Source: Thiohalobacter sp.
GTDB taxonomy: Bacteria; Pseudomonadota; Gammaproteobacteria; Thiohalobacterales; Thiohalobacteraceae
Direction of reading: 5' to 3'
Assembly: GCA_027030825.1 (NCBI GenBank)
Contig: JALVEM010000052.1
Location: 1-16,366, forward strand
Length of the DNA: 16,366 nt
Shown in pieces: positions 11,593 to 16,366 of this stretch. Position numbers and translations under genes: made by a program. Under the pieces are notes generated by a model, which was not told the origin of the DNA, ran no database searches, and saw only the letters and a list, made by a program, of their open reading frames with translations. Numbering within the stretch: the first letter of the stretch is position 1; the number at the start of each line of letters is the position of its first letter.

Positions 11593-12156
11593 TCAGATGC
11601 CGACTGGCAGTTGCAGCACTTCGACCGCACCGAGCCGCCGCAGCCGCTGCTCGTTCTCTCCGGCTGCTTCCGGTTCTCCGTGCAGCAGGACGAGCACGTG
11701 ACATTCGCGCACCGCCATCTCGAGCCGGTCCAGGTATTCCTCGGGAATGCCGGCCCGATGCAGCACGGTGGCCAGCTCGGTGAGCGCCGCGGCACCGGCC
11801 ATGGCGCCGCCGGCCACCGCGGCACCGGCAATGGCCCCTGCAATCGCCTCGACCAGGGGACCGGCCGCCATCAGGGCGCCCAGTCCCGGCACCACGAACA
11901 GCCCGGTGGCCCCGGCCAGCAGGCCCCAGAGCGCGCCCCAGAAGGCGCCCTGCTCGCCCCAGGCCTTCATGCGCTCGCCCACGTGATGGTAGGTGATGCC
12001 CAGCATGTCGTCACCCATGCCCCCGCCCTTGCCGAGAATGGAGATGCGGTCCATGGGGAATCCCTCGTCGATGAGGCGCTCCACGGCATGCAACGCCCGC
12101 TCGCGGTCATCGAAAATGCCTGCGACCACCACCTCGCGTGGCGCCGACGTGCTCAT
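11593..12156 (-). CDS. YflT/general-stress-17M-like protein with a central hydrophobic glycine-rich segment, function unknown
   Basis: 187 residues. The N-terminal part, about 8-45 (VVVAGIFDDRERALHAVERL, then GFPMDRISILGK), resembles the small alpha/beta YflT domain of general stress protein 17M. Residues 68-130 are rich in Gly, Ala, Leu and Val, with GAxxG-type spacing (glycine-zipper-like), and probably insert in or lie on a membrane. The C-terminal 55 residues (GIPEEYLDRLEMAVRECHVLVLLHG) form a second alpha/beta unit ending RRLGAVEVLQLPVGI. Proteins of this layout are usually annotated as stress-related, with no known biochemistry. It lies 14 bp upstream of pdhA on the same strand. The start at 12156 has only a weak GAGG upstream, and I see no convincing promoter. 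Confidence 0.75.
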   Translation of the reverse strand: MSTSAPREVVVAGIFDDRERALHAVERLIDEGFPMDRISILGKGGGMGDDMLGITYHHVGERMKAWGEQGAFWGALWGLLAGATGLFVVPGLGALMAAGPLVEAIAGAIAGAAVAGGAMAGAAALTELATVLHRAGIPEEYLDRLEMAVRECHVLVLLHGEPEAAGENEQRLRRLGAVEVLQLPVGI

Positions 12157-12253
12157 GGGTCATGCCTCATCGATTTGCTCTACCGACGTTCAGTTTCCTG
12201 TTTTATCCCATCAGCCGTTTCGGAGACGCACTGCACCGAACCGGCTCCCTTCA

Positions 12254-12384
12254 GTCATTCCGGAAAGTGCGAAGCACTTATCCGGAATCCGGAATGAATT
12301 ACAACCACGGTGGCACGAATGGGCGTGGTTTCTGGATTCCGGCTCGCGCGCCCCGGCAAAGCCGGGTCGCTTGGCCGGAATGAC
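12254..12384. repeat. REP-like element R6
   Basis: Starts GTCATTCCGGAAAGTGCGAA, the same left arm as R2 and R3, and ends CTTGGCCGGAATGAC. The right arm carries CCCCGGC-AAA-GCCGGG. It begins about 100 bp upstream of the YflT-like gene. Between it and R7, 12385-12490 holds partial, decayed copies of the left arm (TCCCGGAAG at two places) and nothing else I recognise. Confidence 0.85.
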
Positions 12385-12490
12385 GCGAAATCGGTGTCTT
12401 TCCGTACGGTGTGCAGCACCCACCTTTGCTCGTCCCGGAAGTTCACGAATTCCTACCATGGTGATCCCGGAAGCTGCATATACCTACCTT

Positions 12491-12663
12491 GGTCATCCCG
12501 GAAGCCCGCGCAGCCACCCCACCTTTGGTCATCCCGGAAGCCCGCGCAGCGGGCTATCCGGGATCCAGAAAACCTTCGGCCACGGCGGTAGGGACATGCC
12601 TGGTTTCTGGATTCCGGGTCTCGCTCCCCCGGCTCAAGGCCGGGGTCGCTCGCCCGGAATGAC
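12491..12663. repeat. REP-like element R7 with a duplicated truncated left end
   Basis: The full element is 12528-12663. The partial left arm at 12491-12527 differs from that of R5 at only a few bases. The right arm carries CCCCGGC-TCAA-GGCCGGGG, also as in R5. R5 and R7 therefore look like copies of one pre-formed composite. Confidence 0.85.
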
Positions 12664-12748
12664 TAAAAAGAGGAAGCCGCCCGCCCGAAATGACGGAAGA
12701 AGAGAAACCACCTGTCCGGAATAACGAGCAGAAACGTCCATCAATCCG

Positions 12749-12811
12749 ACTTCCAACTTCGAGCTTCCAGCTTCTCGCTCCTGAATTCTGAATTCTGGAT
12801 TCTGGATTCTG
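12749..12811. repeat. Heptamer tandem repeat, 9 in-register units
   Basis: Plus-strand units of 7: ACTTCCA, ACTTCGA, GCTTCCA, GCTTCTC, GCTCCTG, AATTCTG twice, GATTCTG twice. It lies 18 bp beyond the stop codon of the potassium channel gene (minus strand). As in the 9446-9543 tract, C/T-richer units lie distal and ATTCTG units lie next to the gene. Confidence 0.93.
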
Positions 12812-12829
12812 AAAAATCGTTGACCCCGA

Positions 12830-13690
12830 TCAGTCCGTCTTGCCTTCTCCGGGATCCGACGCCTGCTTCTCCAGGTGCCGCTCCACCCGCTCCATCAACC
12901 ATTCCACCCGGGCCAGCCGCTGTTCGATCTCGGTCACGCGCATGAGCAGCGTGCGTTCCTCTTCCTCGAGGATTTCCTCCCTTTCCTTGACCTCCTCTTC
13001 CTCCTGGGAGACGAAGAAGGCGGCAAAGTTTGCCGTGATCAGCGAGAAGAACCCCACGCCGACGAGGATCAGGATGGCCCCGAACACACGCCCGGCCGGT
13101 GTCTCCGGGACCAGATCGCCGTAGCCCACCGTGGACACCGTGACCCATGCCCACCAGATGCCGTCCCAGGCATCCTCGAACGCGGGATCGATGCCGGCCA
13201 CCAGCAGGCCGGACATGAGGGTGAACAGGCTCACCAGCAGCAGCGTGGCACCCAGATGATTCTGGGTCAGGATGCGACGCACGGTCCCGGACAGGTTGAC
13301 CAGGATGGGGACGATGAGCAGCAGCCGCAGCATGCGCAGGGCGCCGAAGTAGCTCTCGCGGCCCCACAGCACCGACATGCCGGTGACGACGATGACCACG
13401 CTGAGCCAGTTGGTCCGGAGGTACCGCCAGCGATCGCGTACCAGGACGAGCATGGTGACCAGCTCGATGGTGAACACGAGCCAGACGATCCAGTCGGTGA
13501 GCAGACCGAAGAAATGCGGATAGATGTTGCGCGCCTCGAGATACCAGTCGATCAGGATCCAGACGGCCACCAGGATCAGGGGCAGCTCGAAGAACTGGGC
13601 GGCACGTCTGGCCTGTGGCGTCTCGTCCGGCGCCACGCCGGCCAGACCCAGGGTGATACCGATGTTGCGCCGCTTGCCTTTTCCGGCCAC
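12830..13690 (-). CDS. Six-transmembrane, voltage-gated-type potassium channel subunit
   Basis: 286 residues from a GTG at 13690. That GTG is chosen because AGGAAATAAC sits at the right distance and it follows the def stop by one base. A longer ORF to 13765 would overlap def and adds a Cys-rich stretch unlike a channel N terminus. Hydrophobic segments fall at about 34-50, 60-83, 94-109 and 109-140 (S4-like, with few arginines: ALRMLRLLL), then 145-167 and 199-227. The pore carries the selectivity filter TVGYGD at 187-192. After S6 comes a highly charged Glu/Arg coiled coil, about 230-275, suited to tetramer assembly. No RCK or cyclic-nucleotide domain follows. It forms the last gene of the ACT-def-channel operon. 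With so few S4 charges, real voltage sensing is doubtful. Confidence 0.88.
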   Translation of the reverse strand: MAGKGKRRNIGITLGLAGVAPDETPQARRAAQFFELPLILVAVWILIDWYLEARNIYPHFFGLLTDWIVWLVFTIELVTMLVLVRDRWRYLRTNWLSVVIVVTGMSVLWGRESYFGALRMLRLLLIVPILVNLSGTVRRILTQNHLGATLLLVSLFTLMSGLLVAGIDPAFEDAWDGIWWAWVTVSTVGYGDLVPETPAGRVFGAILILVGVGFFSLITANFAAFFVSQEEEEVKEREEILEEEERTLLMRVTEIEQRLARVEWLMERVERHLEKQASDPGEGKTD

Positions 13691-13691
13691 G

Positions 13692-14198
13692 TTATTTCCT
13701 GTACACCTTGCGTCGAAACAGATCGTTGCGTCGGCTGACCAGCCGGTCGAGGAACAGCAGGCCATCGAGGTGATCGATCTCGTGCTGGACCGCGCGGGCT
13801 TCGAAGCCCTCCATGTCCCAGGTATGCAGTTCGCCCTGCGGATCCTGCGCCTGCAGCCGGATGCGTTCGGCGCGAATCACGTTGCCCGTGTAGTCGGGTA
13901 CCGACAGGCAGCCTTCCCTGCCCACGGCGAAACCTTCCCACTCGATGATCTCCGGGTTGATCAGAATGAGATGGCCGTGGTTCGGCACCGGCTTGCGCAT
14001 CTTCGAGACATCGACGATGACGATGCGCTGGAAGCGGCCGACCTGGGGCGCGGCGATGCCCACGGCCGCGGGCCCGGCGAGGCGCGTCTCCTCGAGATCC
14101 TCGAGGAACCGGTGCAGTTCCTCGTCGAACCGCGTCACCGGTTCGGAGACCTGCTTGAGCCGGGGGTCGGGATAGACCAGGATGTCGAGTACCGCCAT
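13692..14198 (-). CDS. def: Peptide deformylase
   Basis: 168 residues with the three deformylase motifs: GIAAPQVG at 47-54, EGCLSVP at 95-101 and HEIDH at 139-143. The metal ligands are C97, H139 and H143, and E140 is the catalytic acid/base. It removes the formyl group from nascent N-terminal methionine. The first motif is normally GxGxAAxQ; here the first glycine is alanine (AVGIAAPQ), a mild departure. Its ATG overlaps the stop of the upstream ACT gene by one base (TGATG), and the channel gene starts one base after its stop. fmt, the common partner of def, is absent, so this may be a second deformylase of the genome. The product is active-site complete. Confidence 0.94.
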   Translation of the reverse strand: MAVLDILVYPDPRLKQVSEPVTRFDEELHRFLEDLEETRLAGPAAVGIAAPQVGRFQRIVIVDVSKMRKPVPNHGHLILINPEIIEWEGFAVGREGCLSVPDYTGNVIRAERIRLQAQDPQGELHTWDMEGFEARAVQHEIDHLDGLLFLDRLVSRRNDLFRRKVYRK

Positions 14199-14716
14199 CA
14201 GCCCACCAGCGTCTCGACCGGTTCGATGTCGGTGTCGATGCCCTGTCCGCGCACCACCTCGAGCGCCGACTCGAGCGGCGCGATGCCCTCCCGGGCCTGG
14301 CCCTCGATGGTCATCACATAGACCGGCGAGGCCTCGGTGCCCGCCACGTCGGACTGCAGATCGGTGATGTTCAGCCCGGCCTCGGCCAGCGCACCGGTGA
14401 CCTGGGCCACGATGCCCGGCCGGTCCGCACCGAAGACCCGGATCCTCACGTCCGGCACCAGATGCTCGTGCAGGCGCCCCTCGATCCTGTCGATGTGCAG
14501 GTGCAGCCCCAGGGACTCGGCCTCGGTCTCGAGCAGTCGTTCGAGGTCCCGGCGGTCGCCCTCGAATCCGACCATCATCATGATGGCGAAGTTGCCGCCC
14601 AGCCGCATCATGGAGGCCTCGCCGAGGGTCGCGCCACCCTCGTAGAGCGCCCGGGTCACCCGCGCCACGATCCCGGGCCGATCGCGACCCACCAGCGTCA
14701 CCATGTACCAGTTCAT
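14198..14716 (-). CDS. Two-ACT-domain protein, GcvR-like
   Basis: 172 residues, two ACT domains in tandem (about 1-85 and 90-168). Each opens with the family DRPGIV signature (VGRDRPGIVARVT and FGADRPGIVAQVT). This matches GcvR, the glycine-sensing anti-activator that binds GcvA in E. coli. No gcvA or glycine-cleavage gene is in the window, so the target is unknown and I leave the symbol blank. The ATG at 14716 follows GAGGAAATGAAGCG. It is the first gene of a tightly packed operon with def and a potassium channel. It could instead be a general amino-acid-sensing ACT protein. Confidence 0.82.
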   Translation of the reverse strand: MNWYMVTLVGRDRPGIVARVTRALYEGGATLGEASMMRLGGNFAIMMMVGFEGDRRDLERLLETEAESLGLHLHIDRIEGRLHEHLVPDVRIRVFGADRPGIVAQVTGALAEAGLNITDLQSDVAGTEASPVYVMTIEGQAREGIAPLESALEVVRGQGIDTDIEPVETLVG

Positions 14717-14748
14717 CGCTTCATTTCCTCGAAGACGGGACCGTTCCC

Positions 14749-14757
14749 ACTATAACA
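14749..14757 (-). promoter_or_regulatory. Extended -10 promoter of the ACT-def-channel operon
   Basis: On the minus strand TG-T-TATAGT forms an extended -10. Transcription would start near 14742, about 26 nt before the ACT gene. No -35 hexamer is recognisable at 16-18 bp, which is tolerated for extended -10 promoters. Confidence 0.5.
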
Positions 14758-14767
14758 TCCCGGATCG

Positions 14768-14794
14768 ACAGCCCGCATGGCACAAGAGGGCTGT
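14768..14794 (-). terminator. Inverted repeat just after pgeF, weak terminator candidate
   Basis: ACAGCCC and GGGCTGT form a 7-bp stem around a 13-base loop, beginning 2 bp after the pgeF stop. There is no U-tract, so it may serve in mRNA 3'-end protection rather than termination. Confidence 0.35.
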
Positions 14795-14795
14795 G

Positions 14796-15536
14796 TCACG
14801 AGCGCCAGATCAGTGCCGCCATGCGCCCGCAGACCCCGTCCCGGCGATGGGAAAAGAAGCGCGTGCGATCCTCGAAGGTGCACAGCCCGCTGTCGTATAC
14901 CTGCGGAATGCCGACATCCCGCAGCCGCTGCCCGGCCAGCCCGGCCAGATCCATCCGCCAGCGCCCGCCACCGCTGGCGCGGAAGTGTGCGGCGTATTCA
15001 TCGTTGTCACCGGCAAAAGCGGCCCGGACCTCGTCGCCCACCTCGTAGGCAGCCGCGCCGATGCGAGGCCCCAGCCAGGCGATCAGTTCCCCGGGAGGCT
15101 GCCCGAAGGCCGCCACGCCCGCCTCCAGAATGCCAGCGGCCAGTCCACGCCAGCCGGCATGCAGGGTCGCCACCGCCGTGCCCTGCCGGTTGCAGAGCAG
15201 CACCGGCAGGCAGTCCGCCGTCATCACCACGCACACCCGCCCGGGTTCTCGTGTAATGCGACCATCGGCCCGGACTCCCTGATGCGGCACCCGGTCATCC
15301 GCCACCCGGCTGCCGTGCACCTGTTCCAGCCACAGGGGTTCAATCGGCAGGCCGGCATTCGCACGGATGCGGCGGCGATTCTCGGCCACCGCCGCCGGAT
15401 CGTCGCCGACGTGGGTCGCCGGATTGAGCGTATCCCAGGGCGGCCGACTCACGCCGCCGCGGCGGGTCGTCACCAGCGCCTGCACGTTCGGCGGCGCCGG
15501 CCAGTCGGGTCGAATCCAGTCCAGGTCGTCAGCCAT
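14796..15536 (-). CDS. pgeF: PgeF/YfiH, peptidoglycan editing factor (multicopper-oxidase-like laccase domain family)
   Basis: 246 residues from ATG 15536. The metal/active-site triad of the family is present: H74 in LEQVHG, C109 in TADCLPVLL and H126 in HAGWRGL. Other family blocks are TTRRGGVS, LGPRIGAAAYEVG and FFSHRRDG. In E. coli YfiH hydrolyses UDP-MurNAc carrying L-Ser in place of L-Ala, proofreading peptidoglycan precursors; older annotations call it polyphenol oxidase. The start is the Met of MADDLDWIRPDWP. A longer ORF to 15668 runs into repeat DNA and is rejected. No Shine-Dalgarno is visible. TATATT (15545-15550) lies only 8 bp upstream of the ATG, so the mRNA could be almost leaderless. 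rluD is upstream on the same strand, as in E. coli. Confidence 0.93.
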   Translation of the reverse strand: MADDLDWIRPDWPAPPNVQALVTTRRGGVSRPPWDTLNPATHVGDDPAAVAENRRRIRANAGLPIEPLWLEQVHGSRVADDRVPHQGVRADGRITREPGRVCVVMTADCLPVLLCNRQGTAVATLHAGWRGLAAGILEAGVAAFGQPPGELIAWLGPRIGAAAYEVGDEVRAAFAGDNDEYAAHFRASGGGRWRMDLAGLAGQRLRDVGIPQVYDSGLCTFEDRTRFFSHRRDGVCGRMAALIWRS

Positions 15537-15551
15537 GACTGTGCAATATAG

Positions 15552-15642
15552 CCACGGAAAATACGGAAAGCACGGAAAGGAATAATTTCGGCTTCCCGAT
15601 CCAGAACGCCGAGGGCACAGAGACGCAGAGAACGCAGAGGGA
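15552..15642. repeat. Left arm of the rluD-pgeF composite: CACGGAAA repeats and a CAGAG-rich module
   Basis: 15552-15580 contains three near-repeats of about 9 bp (CCACGGAAAA, TACGGAAAG, CACGGAAAGG). 15595-15642 (CCCGATCCAGAACGCCGAGG, then CAGAG-rich) is homologous to 8564-8614 and 8854-8904. No ORF of note. Confidence 0.7.
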
Positions 15643-15668
15643 TTCCAGAATCCAGAATCCAGAAACAA
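15641..15668. repeat. Short heptamer tract in inverted orientation
   Basis: Plus-strand units GATTCCA, GAATCCA twice, GAAACAA. This is the reverse complement of the GGATTCT-type units seen at 12798-12811 and 15952-15958. It is the only heptamer tract here oriented this way. Confidence 0.75.
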
Positions 15669-15686
15669 GAAGGTTGCTCTCTGCCC

Positions 15687-15875
15687 GTCATTCCGGGCGA
15701 GCGACCCCGGCCTAGAGCCGGGGGAGCGAGACCCGGAATCCAGAAACCACGCTGATCGTTGCAGCCAAGGCTGGGTCTTTTCCTGGATCTCATAACGAAG
15801 CTGCCGTGTTGGGGGCCGACAGTAACCTTATTCGAGGTCCCGGATACCGCACTTCGTGCGGTTCCGGGACGACGG
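15687..15875. repeat. REP-like element R8, split or decayed
   Basis: The left half is clear (GTCATTCCGGGCGAGCGACC, hairpin CCGGC-CTAGA-GCCGG, ending CCGGAATCCAG near 15745). A right-half hairpin lies at 15835-15875 (CGGATACCGCACTTCGTGCG, then TTCCGGGACGAC). About 90 bp of unrecognised sequence separates them, longer than in the other copies. Confidence 0.6.
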
Positions 15876-15923
15876 GAGTTTCCGTGTTTTTCCGTGTGAT
15901 TCCGCGGCCATTCTCTTGCTGGC

Positions 15924-15958
15924 CCTTCCGGCTTCTGAATTCTGAATTCTGGATTCTG
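15924..15958. repeat. Heptamer tandem repeat, 5 in-register units
   Basis: Plus-strand units CCTTCCG, GCTTCTG, AATTCTG twice, GATTCTG, then GATCTGA. It is preceded by GATTCCGCGGCCATTC, the same junction as before the 9446-9543 tract (GATTCCGTGGCCATTC). It lies on the 3' side of rluD. Confidence 0.88.
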
Positions 15959-16000
15959 GATCTGAAATCTCTCTGCGATCTCCTTGCTGGAGTTGACCCT

Positions 16001-16055
16001 TTTCCGTGGATTCAGTGGATTCCGTGGCTGACATCCCTTTCCGTGCTTCCGTGGC
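16001..16055. repeat. TTCCGTGG repeats, right arm of the composite
   Basis: Contains TTTCCGTGGATTCAGTGGAT, then TCCGTGG, then TTTCCGTGCTTCCGTGG. It is inverted relative to the CACGGAAA repeats at 15552-15580 and ends 8 bp before the rluD stop. Confidence 0.65.
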
Positions 16056-16063
16056 CAGCCTGC

Positions 16064-16366
16064 CTACGCTTCCTGCAGCACCTCGAGCAGACGGGCGAAG
16101 TCTTCCGGGAGTTCGGCGACCAGCGCGATTTCCTCGCCGGTGGCGGGGTGTTCGAAGGCGAGCCGGGCGGCATGCAGGGCCTGGCGCCGGAAGGCCTCCA
16201 CCGCTGCCCGGGCCTCGGTGGTCATCCCGGCGGGAAAGCGCGGACGTCCACCATAGACGGGATCGCCGACCACCGGATGGCGCAGCCAGGCCATGTGCAC
16301 CCGGATCTGGTGGGTGCGGCCGGTCTCGAGCTGCACGCGCAGCAGGGTGAAGCCGGGATAACGCTT
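16064..16366 (-). CDS. rluD: RluD, 23S rRNA pseudouridine synthase, C-terminal fragment (cut by window edge)
   Basis: 100 residues in frame to the right edge, beginning KRYPGFTLLRVQLETGRTHQ and continuing IRVHMAWLRHPVVGDPVYGG. The LETGRTHQIRVH and HPVVGDPVYGG blocks are hallmarks of the RluA/RluC/RluD family. GGRPRFPAGM and the RQALHAARLAFEHP segment match RluD most closely. RluD converts three uridines of helix 69 in 23S rRNA to pseudouridine. The catalytic aspartate and S4 domain lie outside the window. The pgeF neighbour on the same strand supports RluD over RluA or RluC. Confidence 0.88.
   Translation of the reverse strand, partial: KRYPGFTLLRVQLETGRTHQIRVHMAWLRHPVVGDPVYGGRPRFPAGMTTEARAAVEAFRRQALHAARLAFEHPATGEEIALVAELPEDFARLLEVLQEA

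Noticed and set aside
12157..12253. Promoter for the YflT-pdhA-pdhB operon (GATAAA-like -10, and a GGAAACT motif suggesting an ECF sigma)
   Set aside because: Neither candidate has a matching partner hexamer at acceptable spacing, so I did not annotate one.
13691..13765. ATG at 13765 as the potassium channel start
   Set aside because: It would overlap def by 74 bp and add a Cys-rich stretch. The GTG at 13690 has a good ribosome binding site and fits operon spacing.

Overview
The window looks like chromosome from a GC-rich gammaproteobacterium. MetE/MetR, ClpB, RluD and PgeF read as gammaproteobacterial, and NrdA is of the long Pseudomonas-like type with two ATP cones. A placement near the purple-sulfur or other sulfur-oxidising gammaproteobacteria would be a guess. 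Nearly all coding DNA is housekeeping. I see no defence system, prophage, transposase, CRISPR array, tRNA or rRNA.

Layout, left to right. (1) 1-1117: the 5' end of metE (minus strand) diverges from metR (plus strand), with a MetR box overlapping the metR start codon. (2) 1118-5795: a REP-like element, then a sigma70-type promoter, a cobalamin riboswitch and the class Ia ribonucleotide reductase genes nrdA-nrdB, closed by a UUCG-loop hairpin that also terminates clpB from the other side. (3) 5827-8483: clpB on the minus strand behind a near-consensus RpoH (sigma32) promoter. (4) 8485-9548: about 1 kb of repeats with four REP-like elements, a 290-bp tandem duplication and a 14-unit heptamer tract. 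(5) 9549-12156: a minus-strand run of a YflT-like protein gene, pdhA and pdhB (the E1 subunits of a 2-oxoacid dehydrogenase), without E2 or E3. (6) 12157-12829: more REP and heptamer repeats. (7) 12830-14757: a compact minus-strand operon of a GcvR-like two-ACT-domain protein, peptide deformylase and a six-TM potassium channel. (8) 14796-16366: pgeF and the 3' end of rluD, separated by about 0.5 kb of nested, partly mirror-symmetric repeats.

How the genes work together. The best-supported regulatory logic is at nrdAB. A B12 riboswitch in front of a B12-independent reductase implies repression when adenosylcobalamin is available, which predicts a B12-dependent (class II) reductase elsewhere in the genome. 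clpB carries a heat-shock promoter. The order rluD-pgeF-(other genes)-clpB on one strand is an expanded form of the E. coli rluD-yfiH-clpB cluster.

The least explained material is the repeat mosaic. Four intergenic blocks combine REP-like hairpin elements (ends GTCATTCCGG / CCGGAATGAC), CAGAG-rich modules, TTTCCGTG motifs and in-register 7-bp tandem repeats. Three of the heptamer tracts lie downstream of a minus-strand gene's stop codon in the same orientation. This is the best candidate here for something undescribed, but it is a repeat family, not a demonstrated system.
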